A DNA stretch of 14,557 bases. Origin: DASWIV01 sp036397475 (GTDB taxonomy: Bacteria; JAJVIF01; JAPKYR01). Every line of letters begins with the position of its first letter. Position 1 is the first letter of the stretch. The position numbers were made by a program, and so were the translations under genes. The notes below the pieces were generated by a model. It did no database searches, was not told the origin of the DNA, and saw only the letters and a list, made by a program, of their open reading frames with translations. The DNA lies in NCBI GenBank assembly GCA_036397475.1, contig DASWIV010000322.1:1-14557 (forward strand), given 5' to 3'. Shown here piece after piece: positions 6,447-13,969 of this stretch.

Positions 6447-6935
6447 TTATAAACTCTCTACTTCCTCAAAAGGCGCTACTTTGGAACCCTTGTATATTTT
6501 TTCAAGCCTGTCGCCTATGAGATTGATCCTGGCCCGCGCGAAAATTATCCCGGAGAGAGATATTCCCGTAATTATCAAAGCGACCGCGCGCCCAGCAGCC
6601 GATCCGCCAAGGACCAGTGTCATGATCGGTACCGGAAAAAGCCAGAGGAAACCTATGAGGAGAATCATATAGCTCCGTGATCTGTAAATGCCGAAATTTT
6701 TCATGGACGCGTTTGAAGCCGCGTGGAAAAATCCGGCCGCCAGTACGCTGCCAAGCAGGCCATAGGCAAACAGCACAATTCCGGTAAGCGGAAGCATTAC
6801 AATGCGCGCGCCATTCTCAAAATACGCGCCGGGCGGCAGCATCCATCCCGCGCCCCATACGAGTATGAGGAGTACCATGCAAATTCCTGCAGTTATTCTA
6901 TGGGGAAGTATCGCTTTTATCACTGGATCGGACAC
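6447..6935 (-). CDS. Four-helix membrane protein of unknown function (162 aa)
   Basis: I do not recognise the family. Four hydrophobic segments are evident at about residues 14-34, 45-70, 87-110 and 113-136, so this is an inner-membrane protein with short loops and an acidic C-terminal tail ('FEEVESL'). The frame opens with GTG at 6935; a weak GAG lies 6 nt upstream, so the start is less certain than for its neighbours. It follows the single-pass membrane protein gene (stop at 6999) by 63 nt on the same strand and is probably the last gene of the run that begins with the pilB-like ATPase. No catalytic or transport signature is visible. Confidence 0.7.
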   Translation of the reverse strand: MSDPVIKAILPHRITAGICMVLLILVWGAGWMLPPGAYFENGARIVMLPLTGIVLFAYGLLGSVLAAGFFHAASNASMKNFGIYRSRSYMILLIGFLWLFPVPIMTLVLGGSAAGRAVALIITGISLSGIIFARARINLIGDRLEKIYKGSKVAPFEEVESL

Positions 6936-6998
6936 TTAATCTCAATCTTCCGGAAGTAGTGAATGCGGGAGTATAGCAGAAAAATGTGAATAAAGTCA

Positions 6999-8039
6999 TT
7001 ACCGCTCGTCATCGTCGACAGGTTGCGGCTTAGCTGACATAAGGATCTCATACATATTCCGACTGCTGAACAACACATTCCGCTGGCCGCTAACATTTTC
7101 CAGCTGCTCGATGCCGGACACGGCGGTTTGTTCGCCGACCTTATCCGGGTCGGTAATATAATAATCCCAGCGCCATGCACGGCCGTACGACGTCCCATCC
7201 GAAAGAACAACTTTCCAATACACGTATTCGTCGTTGATCGTGCCACACTCGCATGACGCACGCAATGGATCCTCCTGGTTGAAAGGCCACACACAATTCG
7301 GATTCGTTTTCATGCCGAGTCCCGACATAACCTGGCCGAACGAGGTGGGGACCTTCCTGTAAACCATCGAGTATCCGGTCGCGGATGATTCCCATATCTC
7401 GCATAAATAAGCCGCGTACATGTTCGAAAAGTCGTTTGTATTGGAAATAAACTGTGTATGTTTTTTGGTCAGGAACTCGGGATCGATTCCGAATTCCTTG
7501 TCATTAGGGGCTGTCCAGGACTTCCCGAGGATATTGGTGCTCCGGGAGGTCCGCCTGGAAATAATGCCCAGTTGAAAATCGGGTATCTCGGTGAGTTTGA
7601 AAAAGAATTCATCCTCGATGCTTTTAACCCGCAGGTCCTCGGGATAAACGCTGATATTCACATTGGACGGGTCGACAAATGTAAACAGCCCGAAACCCGA
7701 ATCCTGAAGCTGCGAAAAATCTTTTACATCTTTCTTGTTGATCTTGAAGTACCAGCTTGCGCACGATTCCACAATTTTTCTCTGGGCGTCATGGAGATGC
7801 CATCGTCCCTGAGAATATTCTTCGATATCATTGATCGTATCCGGCGCAATGTATGAACCGGTTATCGAATTTTTGTAAGGGAAGACGTAGGCGAGGAACC
7901 CGAACACCGCGATCAGGAATAGAACCACAAAGGTGTGCAGGCATCCTCGCGAGAATTTCTTCTTTCGCTCGGCCGACAATTCCTCGGAGCTCTTGTCGTT
8001 TCTAACTGTCGTGAACTGTTTATATCTAGGTTGCGCCAT
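6999..8039 (-). CDS. Single-pass membrane protein, unknown family (346 aa)
   Basis: Unknown family. A basic N-terminus ('AERKKKFSRG') is followed by one transmembrane helix at about residues 30-53 ('FVVLFLIAVFGFLAYVF'). The remaining ~290 residues are probably outside the cytoplasm; they are aromatic- and Asp-rich and include 'CECGTINDEYVYWKVVL' and 'RAWRWDYYITDPD'. ATG 8039 is chosen over GTG 8051 because the strong SD (GGAGGG, 8051-8056) overlaps the GTG but lies 11 nt before the ATG. That SD is itself inside a 6-bp hairpin. The gene follows the CxxC/HEHH protein by 91 nt on the same strand; a TATAAC in the gap (minus strand) could be a -10, so it may have its own promoter. Confidence 0.75.
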   Translation of the reverse strand: MAQPRYKQFTTVRNDKSSEELSAERKKKFSRGCLHTFVVLFLIAVFGFLAYVFPYKNSITGSYIAPDTINDIEEYSQGRWHLHDAQRKIVESCASWYFKINKKDVKDFSQLQDSGFGLFTFVDPSNVNISVYPEDLRVKSIEDEFFFKLTEIPDFQLGIISRRTSRSTNILGKSWTAPNDKEFGIDPEFLTKKHTQFISNTNDFSNMYAAYLCEIWESSATGYSMVYRKVPTSFGQVMSGLGMKTNPNCVWPFNQEDPLRASCECGTINDEYVYWKVVLSDGTSYGRAWRWDYYITDPDKVGEQTAVSGIEQLENVSGQRNVLFSSRNMYEILMSAKPQPVDDDER

Positions 8040-8049
8040 GCCTGAGCAC

Positions 8050-8069
8050 ACCCTCCGTAATCTGAGGGT
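8050..8069 (-). promoter_or_regulatory. Hairpin covering a Shine-Dalgarno sequence
   Basis: ACCCTC and GAGGGT (6 bp, 8-nt loop) enclose the SD of the gene starting at 8039. On the mRNA this would hide GGAGGG and could lower or regulate translation. In the opposite orientation the stem is followed by TTTT, but no plus-strand gene precedes it. Confidence 0.4.
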
Positions 8070-8130
8070 TTTCGTCTCGTTATAATATCCAGCCAGAGTT
8101 GTGGATTTGGATTAAAATGACCTGAAACGC

Positions 8131-8763
8131 TTAGTCAGTAGTGCCTGGAAATTCCGGGCCTGTCAGGAAAACCTGGCCCAGGTTCTCCTCCGAAACGGTA
8201 CTGACTCCTGAATCCGGAATTGAATCCGGGAGTATCGAGCACTCTATCTGCCCGTCGAGCGAATTCAAGAAATCCGCATACCATCCCATAAATCCGCCGA
8301 TACCACCCGGGGATCTCATTGCAATTTCATTCCTGACCCGGTCGCGGATATATTCGTCATCGGAGTTGATCGCCCTGATTAACTCCAGGCGCGACTCATT
8401 GTCGCTTAGCCTCTCGAGTATCTGGACCAGGAATTCATCCTGAACTATCAGGAAACCGTCCGACCTCTTAAGGTTATGGTTTGCCGGGTATGAGAAAAGG
8501 TTGGTGTATGTTACCCCGCCAAGGAACTCCCAGTGGTGTTCATGGCTGGGGAGGCCTGCTGACGAGTAATATCGGGACACTTGTGACTGCCGCGGTACGA
8601 GGAATGGCTTATTGAACCTGGTGGACATCTTTTCAAAAACATACATTCCACAAATCGTACATTTTCCATCACGATCCTCGAACGGAACCGTGAACCCGAA
8701 CGTGATGATCAACAAAATGGATATCGTTGATGTCCATCCCAGAATTTTCAGGAATTTTCTCAT
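8131..8763 (-). CDS. Secreted/anchored protein with CxxC and HEHH motifs (210 aa)
   Basis: Not assigned to a family. Residues ~5-27 form a signal peptide or N-terminal anchor. Just after it lies 'GKCTICGMYVFE' (Cys35, Cys38), a short metal- or redox-type CxxC resembling the Cys-Gly-Met segment of NosL-like and zinc-ribbon proteins. 'SHEHHW' (His74, His76, His77) follows, so a metal or heme site at the outer face of the inner membrane is possible. The C-terminal half is helical and acidic, with 'RLELIRAINSDDEYIRDRVRNEI'-like repeat character. ATG 8763 lies 6 nt after the pilB stop, which implies co-transcription and probably translational coupling, because no good SD is present. Its role with the ATPase is unknown. 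Confidence 0.75.
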   Translation of the reverse strand: MRKFLKILGWTSTISILLIITFGFTVPFEDRDGKCTICGMYVFEKMSTRFNKPFLVPRQSQVSRYYSSAGLPSHEHHWEFLGGVTYTNLFSYPANHNLKRSDGFLIVQDEFLVQILERLSDNESRLELIRAINSDDEYIRDRVRNEIAMRSPGGIGGFMGWYADFLNSLDGQIECSILPDSIPDSGVSTVSEENLGQVFLTGPEFPGTTD

Positions 8764-8769
8764 GTCGTG

Positions 8770-10536
8770 TCAGAGGATCTCGGTTTTCGCCACAACTTCC
8801 TCGAACGTCGTTTCCTTAATGAGTGCCTTGCGCACCCCATCGGCATGAAGTGGAATCATACCATTTTCGACAGCGGCAATTTCAATCTTAACTGTGTGAG
8901 CCCTCTCAATTATATCCTGCCGGATCTTATCAGTCATTTCAAGAAGTTCGCCAATTGCGGTACGTCCGGAGAATCCGGTGTTGAAGCATCGTTCGCATCC
9001 CTTGCCATACGCCAGTGTCATATCGTCGGTGATCAAGTGCGAGAACTGGGGAGCTGTAAGTTTCATCTCGTTAAGGATCGATTCATCGGGAGTAAATTCC
9101 GTGTAACACGTACGGCAGATTTTTCTCACAAGCCGCTGTGACAGCACGCACCTCAAAGTCGATGCCAGGAGATAAGGCTCTGTGCCCATATCCAGAAGGC
9201 GGGTAACCGCTCCCGCGCTGTCATTGGTATGCAATGTCGCGAAAACAAGGTGCCCTGTAAGGGATGCGCGAATGGCTATTTCCGTTGTCTCGAGGTCCCT
9301 GATCTCGCCTATCAGGATTATGTCAGGATCCTGCCTGAGTATCGACCTTAAACTCGACGCGAAGGTCAGCCCGATCTCAGGATGCACCTGTATCTGGGTA
9401 ATTTCTTCCATCCTGTACTCGATCGGATTCTCGACGGTGGTAATATTTTTCTCTTTTGAATTCAGGATTTTCAGGGCTGAATAGAGCGTTGTCGTTTTTC
9501 CGGAACCGGTCGGACCGGTCATGATGATAATTCCGTGGTGCTTGGTGAAGTGCTTTCTGAAGGTCATGATCAGGTCGTTAGAAAATCCAAGGTGCCGCAT
9601 ATCAAGGACCGTTGTCGATCGATCAAGTACTCTCATGACAACTTTCTCACCGAAAATGGTGGGGGTTGTGACTACACGGAAATCGATATCCTGACCTTCG
9701 AGTACGATGCGGAAATGACCGTCCTGCGGGAGTCTTCGTTCCGTGATATCCAGATCGCAGAGAATTTTGATCCTGTTTATGACCTGCTCGCATTTATCCA
9801 GGGGTATGTTAGAACCGATCTCCTGGAGAATGCCGTCGATCCTGTAACGCACGTGCATCGAGTTCTCACCTGTGAGGAGGTGAATATCCGACGCGTTGTA
9901 CTGCAAAGCCTGGAGAATAAGGAGATTGACCAGCCGGATAACTTCAGTCTGCTCCGGGAGTTTTTTCAGATCCTCAATCTCGATCCCCAGCCGCCGGGTG
10001 AGCTTTGTGCCTGTGTCCCCACCGACGTCCTTCAGCAATATCTCAATTATCTTTTTCCGGTAGAACGACCTGTATTCGAAAATCTTTTTCTTGATAGAGC
10101 CTTTGCTGGCCAGAGTGGGTCGTACCGTGTACCCCACAAGATTTCTTATTTCATCCCTTAACCCGATATCTTTCGGGTCAGCCATAGCCACATGAATGTA
10201 CGAACCTTCAATCCTTATTGGGATAACCGAATGTTTCTCGCAAAAATCCTGGTCGAGAAGGGTAACAATCGCCGCGCTCAAATCCATATTTTCCACGAGG
10301 GTATATGGGATTTTCTGTTTCTCGGCCTCGTATTTGAGAATGGCCTCCTCGTTTACAAGGCCGCTCTCGAGAAGCTCCTCCGCGATGAATACTCCGCGTT
10401 CCTGGGCGTGTGTCTGAATTTTTCTCAGGGTAGCCCTGTCGACTGCGCCTATGTCAAGCAGGTGTTTTTCCAGCGATGTCAGCGGAAATCTCGAATCGAG
10501 TGTATCAAGCGGAAATTCATCCAGGTGTTTTGCCAT
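8770..10536 (-). CDS. pilB: PilB/GspE-family secretion or pilus assembly ATPase (588 aa)
   Basis: Hexameric cytoplasmic ATPase that drives type IV pilus extension or type II secretion. The N-terminal GspE-N/MshEN-like domain spans about residues 15-150. The catalytic core shows Walker A GPTGSGKT (341-348), an Asp-box/Walker B 'DPDIILIGEIRD' with Glu411, and the His-box segment 'HLVFATLHTNDSAGAVTRLLDMG'. A four-cysteine zinc site is present (C474/C477 and C514/C517). Length and order are normal for PilB/GspE. Start ATG 10536 has a good SD (AGAGG, 9 nt away); an in-frame ATG at 10584 has an SD only 2 nt away and is less likely. No pilC, pilT, pilin or gsp genes are in view, so PilB versus GspE cannot be settled. 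Three unknown envelope-protein genes follow on the same strand. Confidence 0.93.
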   Translation of the reverse strand: MAKHLDEFPLDTLDSRFPLTSLEKHLLDIGAVDRATLRKIQTHAQERGVFIAEELLESGLVNEEAILKYEAEKQKIPYTLVENMDLSAAIVTLLDQDFCEKHSVIPIRIEGSYIHVAMADPKDIGLRDEIRNLVGYTVRPTLASKGSIKKKIFEYRSFYRKKIIEILLKDVGGDTGTKLTRRLGIEIEDLKKLPEQTEVIRLVNLLILQALQYNASDIHLLTGENSMHVRYRIDGILQEIGSNIPLDKCEQVINRIKILCDLDITERRLPQDGHFRIVLEGQDIDFRVVTTPTIFGEKVVMRVLDRSTTVLDMRHLGFSNDLIMTFRKHFTKHHGIIIMTGPTGSGKTTTLYSALKILNSKEKNITTVENPIEYRMEEITQIQVHPEIGLTFASSLRSILRQDPDIILIGEIRDLETTEIAIRASLTGHLVFATLHTNDSAGAVTRLLDMGTEPYLLASTLRCVLSQRLVRKICRTCYTEFTPDESILNEMKLTAPQFSHLITDDMTLAYGKGCERCFNTGFSGRTAIGELLEMTDKIRQDIIERAHTVKIEIAAVENGMIPLHADGVRKALIKETTFEEVVAKTEIL

Positions 10537-10619
10537 ATCATGTGACCTCTTAATTTGCCCTATGAATTGTACCACACCGGACATAGCCTCTTCGTGCCGG
10601 ATTGCGGATTTGATTGTGT

Positions 10620-10648
10620 CTTATACTGAAAATGTGTCGGAATCCGAC
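10620..10648 (-). promoter_or_regulatory. Putative pilB promoter with operator-like palindrome
   Basis: On the minus strand TATAAG (10620-10625, 5 of 6 matches) is a good -10, while the -35 position is poor. That -35 position is covered by a perfect inverted repeat, GTCGGA-A-TCCGAC on the plus strand (10636-10648). A weak -35 overlapped by a palindrome suggests a regulator binding here; whether it activates or represses cannot be seen. Confidence 0.45.
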
Positions 10649-10665
10649 GATACTATTGGTGCATA

Positions 10666-10677
10666 GGAATATATTCC
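10666..10677. promoter_or_regulatory. Perfect palindrome GGAATATATTCC in the divergent region
   Basis: A 12-bp perfect palindrome lying 10 bp before the extended -10 (10684-10692) of the rightward gene, about -33 to -22 relative to the expected start. It could be an operator for the coiled-coil protein gene or for both divergent genes. Confidence 0.35.
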
Positions 10678-10683
10678 GTTATA

Positions 10684-10702
10684 TGATAAAATTATGGACA
10701 GG
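10684..10702 (+). promoter_or_regulatory. Extended -10 and leader motif of the coiled-coil gene
   Basis: TGATAAAAT (10684-10692) fits an extended -10 (TGn-TAAAAT). It is followed at once by TATGGACAGG (10693-10702). The same two blocks occur before the HEPN gene at 13898-13906 and 13911-13920. The implied start near 10699 places the ATG at 10694 outside the transcript and supports the start at 10724. Confidence 0.5.
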
Positions 10703-10723
10703 CTGTACATGGAGGTACGAGCC

Positions 10724-11482
10724 ATGACTATCTCTCCAATAGGACCTTTCCCACCGCAACCGTCGAATAGCGACGATACCAGGAACGCATCCGGAAACCA
10801 GTCGGCACAGAGCTCCCCTGAAGGCTCTCGTACTGATTCCGTAAACGCTTCCGACCAGGTCGAGATCTCTAATGAAGCGAGGGATATCCGGGCTCGTCAG
10901 GCTGAGATTTCCCATCTGCAGGCTGCCGAACGCGCCGCTGAAGTTATCGAGGATAAGGTTCGCCAGGCTGATGCAGAGATTAAGGATCTAAGGGAAGCCA
11001 GGCAGGTGCAGGACGCTCAGCGTGAGAAACAGGCAATCGAACGACTAAATAAGCACCTGCAGGAAGTTAAGGAAGAGATCAGAAACAGGCGATACCAGGA
11101 CAATCCGGTCCTTGACGGATCCACATTCAAGTCACGTGTCAACGAGGTAGAGAAGCAGGTAAAATTCCCCGACGCCAATGACGAATTCGACCGATTCCAC
11201 AAAGAGGTTCGGAAAATTGTCGACGAGCATAAGAAGCCTGAGAGTACACATTTCGCTGACAGGCTTCGCGAATTCAGGTCCCGCTCAAGGGAAGTCAGGA
11301 CAACACTGGAAAACGATGTGCGCGAGAGAGTCGCGGGCAATGTTCGGGAATCGTCGCGCAATCAGCCTCGCGACATCAAGGAAGCGGAAAAATTGATACA
11401 AAAAGCCCGTGAACAGGCTCCACGGGAATCCACTAATAACGCCGACCGCTTATCCAGCCGGGCTGTTAATCTTCTAAAATAA
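10724..11482 (+). CDS. Charged coiled-coil protein with FlgM-like motif (252 aa)
   Basis: The start is ATG 10724 (MTISPIGPFPP) with SD GGAGG 8 nt upstream. The N-terminal ~40 residues are Ser/Asn/Pro-rich and disordered-looking. 'DQVEISNEARDI' (44-55) resembles the short motif seen near the N-terminal half of FlgM anti-sigma-28 and in other flagellar proteins. Then a long, highly charged, probably coiled-coil region runs from about 58 to 130 and again from 140 to 235. The segment 'YQDNPVLDGSTFKSRV' recalls the 'LLDG' motif of flagellins, but the rest does not match. The protein has no cysteine and no tryptophan and no signal peptide. It is divergent from pilB across a region with palindromes, so it may belong to motility or pilus control. 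The family assignment is uncertain; it is far longer than FlgM (~100 aa). Confidence 0.75.
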   Translation: MTISPIGPFPPQPSNSDDTRNASGNQSAQSSPEGSRTDSVNASDQVEISNEARDIRARQAEISHLQAAERAAEVIEDKVRQADAEIKDLREARQVQDAQREKQAIERLNKHLQEVKEEIRNRRYQDNPVLDGSTFKSRVNEVEKQVKFPDANDEFDRFHKEVRKIVDEHKKPESTHFADRLREFRSRSREVRTTLENDVRERVAGNVRESSRNQPRDIKEAEKLIQKAREQAPRESTNNADRLSSRAVNLLK

Positions 11483-11485
11483 AAT

Positions 11486-11965
11486 TTATTGCCATTCCGG
11501 GGATTCCGGCTTGTCTTTCGGGGTATAGTAAAGTTCGATCGTATTCCCCATTGGATCCATCACCGGAAAACTCCAGTAAGAATCCTGGAACCACTGGGGC
11601 TCTTCAAACAGCGCCCGGACATCGTCGCCTATCATCCGCTTCACAGCTGCCCTGAATTCTTCTTCGGGATAATTGATCGCCCACGATACTCCTTCAAGGG
11701 GACCTCCGCCATAACCCGGCTGCCATGTCCAGTCGTTTAGAGGTTTCGTATTCTCATCGTTGGCCCTGAAGAACATTAGCTGAAATCCATCGCACTGGTA
11801 ACACAGCCATCCGAAATTCTCGTCGTTCATATAGGATTTCTCAAGCATGCCGATCAAATCGGTACAAAAATGCCTCATTGCGTCGATATCCGTCGCCATC
11901 GCGAATAAATATCTAATGTTTACCTTTGTGGTTCCGTCGCCTTTTGGATTCGGTAGTTCAGCCAT
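11486..11965 (-). CDS. VOC-superfamily protein (glyoxalase/bleomycin-resistance fold, 159 aa)
   Basis: The C-terminal 'SFPVMDPMGNTIELYY' (Glu144) is the hallmark last strand of a VOC (vicinal oxygen chelate) domain. 'MATDIDAMRHFCTDLIGM' near residues 23-40 matches the first helix of the beta-alpha-beta-beta-beta unit. The usual first metal-ligand histidine near the N-terminus is not evident ('NIRYLFAMATD'), so it may be a non-canonical or non-metal member. The substrate cannot be predicted. Start ATG 11965 with SD GGAGG 7 nt upstream is clearly better than the preceding in-frame TTG. The gene is convergent with the coiled-coil gene with only 3 nt between stops and is divergent from recJ. Confidence 0.87.
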   Translation of the reverse strand: MAELPNPKGDGTTKVNIRYLFAMATDIDAMRHFCTDLIGMLEKSYMNDENFGWLCYQCDGFQLMFFRANDENTKPLNDWTWQPGYGGGPLEGVSWAINYPEEEFRAAVKRMIGDDVRALFEEPQWFQDSYWSFPVMDPMGNTIELYYTPKDKPESPEWQ

Positions 11966-12006
11966 CAAAAATCCTCCTGCTGTTTAACAAATAAAATGAG
12001 TCAGGA

Positions 12007-12036
12007 ATTATAGCAGAGACATTTTAATTCGCCCAA
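12007..12036 (-). promoter_or_regulatory. Promoter of the VOC gene
   Basis: On the minus strand a perfect TATAAT (12007-12012) is preceded by TGC, giving an extended -10 (TGnTATAAT). A weak -35 TTGGGC (12031-12036) lies 18 bp upstream. The leader would be about 35 nt. Confidence 0.65.
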
Positions 12037-12074
12037 TTTTCTTTTAGTGTTTAGTATCGGTAACAAGATTTTCC

Positions 12075-12083
12075 TGATAACAT
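12075..12083 (+). promoter_or_regulatory. Possible extended -10 for recJ
   Basis: TGATAACAT (TGn-TAACAT) lies about 40 nt before the recJ start. No -35 is recognisable. The intergenic region is AT-rich and divergent; this is the best candidate rightward promoter. Confidence 0.35.
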
Positions 12084-12123
12084 TTTGGCCACTTAATTCT
12101 TTAACGGACACAGACAAAAAATA

Positions 12124-13872
12124 GTGAGTGAAGCGGCACTTCCAAAATACCAGTGGGTCTCACGTGAGAAAAAGTTCTCCGAAAAGGAGATCTATTCAAT
12201 TTCCAATAAATTCGGACTTCATCCCATTGCAGTACGTGTCCTTAGATCGCGCGGAATAGAGACGTCCGACGAAATCAAAGCTTACATTCATCCGAAGGTT
12301 GGAGATATTCTCCCACCGTCCTCGATCCCCGGACTCGATGTAGCGGTGAACAGGCTGCGTGCCGCGGCATTGTCGCACGAACCTGTCCTGGTCCACGGTG
12401 ACTACGATGTCGACGGTATTGTCGGGTCGGTCATTCTCCACGAGACACTCAAGCAGATCGGCTGCGAATCGAAAATATATCTTCCGGACAGGGAAGTCGA
12501 CGGCTACGGCTTATCATTAAAGTCCGTGGACATGGCGAAAAATGCAGGGATAAAACTTATTGTTTCTGTAGACTGTGGAATTTCATCGCACGAAACTGTG
12601 GCAAAAGCGATTGAAAATGGAATTGAAGTAATAATTACAGATCACCATTCCCTCCCCGACACTCTTCCACAGAATAAGATTCACGTTCACCCCGACCTTG
12701 AGGGCGATTATCCCGGCGGACAAATTTCCGGCTCGACTGTCGCATACAAATTAGCCCTTGAGTTGACAAAAATTCATGGCGGGGATATCGATTCATACGT
12801 CGAAAAATATCTTCCCATGGTGGCGGTCGCGACAATCGCAGACGTGTGCCCTTTAACCGGTGAAAACAGGATAATCGTCTCCCGGGGAATGGAGATGCTT
12901 CCCGACACGAAAGTTCCCGGATTGAAGGTGCTTGTCCAGGGAGCAATGAGGGATTCCAGCGGAAAAATTCTCTCAGCAAGGGATATCGCATTCGGAATCG
13001 CGCCGCTGATGAATGCCGCTGGACGTATGTCCGGGCCAATGCCCGCCGCAAAATTGCTTCTCGCGAAGGACGACCAGTCCGCATGGAAATATTATCGCCA
13101 GCTTCAGAAATTTAACGCCGACAGAAAACGCCTTCAGGAATCGATCTGCCTGCGATTGTTAAAAAGTAATGAAATAAAAAATCATGCAGGATCGGACAGA
13201 ATTGTCGCAATTGTGGATGAGACGTGCCCTCCCGGTTTGACCGGAATAATAAGCGCCCGGATCGCGGACAGAACGGGATGCCCGTCGTGTATTCTCACCC
13301 CGCTGGAAACTGAAAACGGGATCGAATTCCGCGGCAGCATGAGATCGTCAGGAGGGATCGATATCCTCAACCTCATGCAGCCCGCAAAAGAACATGTAAT
13401 CCGCATGGGAGGACATAAGGAAGCGATGGGGGTAACTGTCGCACCTGACAAGATCGACGATTTCCTCCATGCCTGCCGGGAACTTCGCTTTATTTCTCAG
13501 GCACAGACACTTGAGATCGATGTTGTCCTAGAGAGTGCCCCGGACAGCATTGATGCCGTGAAATCGGTCGATATGCTGGGTCCGTGGGGCGCGGGAAATC
13601 CACACCCCGTATTCGCATGGGGACCGGTGAGGATAAAGGGCTCCAGAGTTGTCGGCAAAACAAAAGAGCATCTTCAGCTCGACTTCCACGATTCAGTAGG
13701 GAATCTTGTCAAAGGCATCGGATTTTCCATGGCTGAACATTTCACGGAGAATTCACTATTGGGTCAGAAAATACATACGGCGGGACATTTCATCATAAAC
13801 AGCTGGCAGGGATACGACTCACTTGAGTTTCAATTCGTTGATTTAGACGTTAATAACAACATTTTGACCTGA
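12124..13872 (+). CDS. recJ: RecJ single-strand-specific 5'-3' exonuclease
   Basis: RecJ degrades single-stranded DNA 5' to 3' in RecF-pathway recombination, mismatch repair and fork processing, in the cytoplasm. All DHH-family motifs are present: 'HGDYDVDG' (D93, D95, D97), 'VDCGIS' (D150), 'TDHHSLPDTLP' (D173-H174-H175), 'TIADVCPLTGENR', 'NAAGRMSG', DHHA1 'GGHKEAMGVTV' (from 429), then the OB-fold stretch 'GPWGAGNPHPVF' (from ~486). At 582 residues it has the usual length and is complete. The start is GTG 12124: an in-frame stop lies not far upstream with no other start between, and no clear SD is visible. A HEPN-like gene and apt follow on the same strand; recJ-apt proximity is known from other bacteria. 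Confidence 0.95.
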   Translation: MSEAALPKYQWVSREKKFSEKEIYSISNKFGLHPIAVRVLRSRGIETSDEIKAYIHPKVGDILPPSSIPGLDVAVNRLRAAALSHEPVLVHGDYDVDGIVGSVILHETLKQIGCESKIYLPDREVDGYGLSLKSVDMAKNAGIKLIVSVDCGISSHETVAKAIENGIEVIITDHHSLPDTLPQNKIHVHPDLEGDYPGGQISGSTVAYKLALELTKIHGGDIDSYVEKYLPMVAVATIADVCPLTGENRIIVSRGMEMLPDTKVPGLKVLVQGAMRDSSGKILSARDIAFGIAPLMNAAGRMSGPMPAAKLLLAKDDQSAWKYYRQLQKFNADRKRLQESICLRLLKSNEIKNHAGSDRIVAIVDETCPPGLTGIISARIADRTGCPSCILTPLETENGIEFRGSMRSSGGIDILNLMQPAKEHVIRMGGHKEAMGVTVAPDKIDDFLHACRELRFISQAQTLEIDVVLESAPDSIDAVKSVDMLGPWGAGNPHPVFAWGPVRIKGSRVVGKTKEHLQLDFHDSVGNLVKGIGFSMAEHFTENSLLGQKIHTAGHFIINSWQGYDSLEFQFVDLDVNNNILT

Positions 13873-13897
13873 GGATATCTTCCCTTTTTTAAAAATG

Positions 13898-13920
13898 TGA
13901 TAAAATATCCTATGGACAGG
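13898..13920 (+). promoter_or_regulatory. Promoter/leader motif of the HEPN gene
   Basis: Extended -10-like TGATAAAAT (13898-13906), then ATCC, then TATGGACAGG (13911-13920). Both blocks also precede the gene at 10724. The position, 26 bp after the recJ stop and 64 nt before the HEPN start, suggests the HEPN gene can be transcribed separately from recJ. No convincing -35 is present. Confidence 0.45.
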
Positions 13921-13969
13921 AATTCTAGTGATTTGGTGGTAACAGGTATTTTCAATAAGGAGGACTGTA

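Noticed and set aside
8040..8051. GTG start at 8051 for the 346-aa membrane protein
   Set aside because: The SD GGAGGG overlaps this codon, so ribosomes could not initiate there efficiently; ATG 8039 is spaced correctly.
9535..10161. 208-aa plus-strand frame
   Set aside because: It is wholly antisense to the well-conserved pilB coding region, with no SD or recognisable domain.
10694..10723. Upstream ATG at 10694 for the coiled-coil gene
   Set aside because: It lacks an SD and lies at or before the expected transcription start; ATG 10724 has GGAGG at good spacing.
13864..13883. TTGACC at the recJ end as a -35 for the HEPN gene
   Set aside because: It is about 31 bp from the TAAAAT -10, far beyond the usual 16-18 bp spacer.
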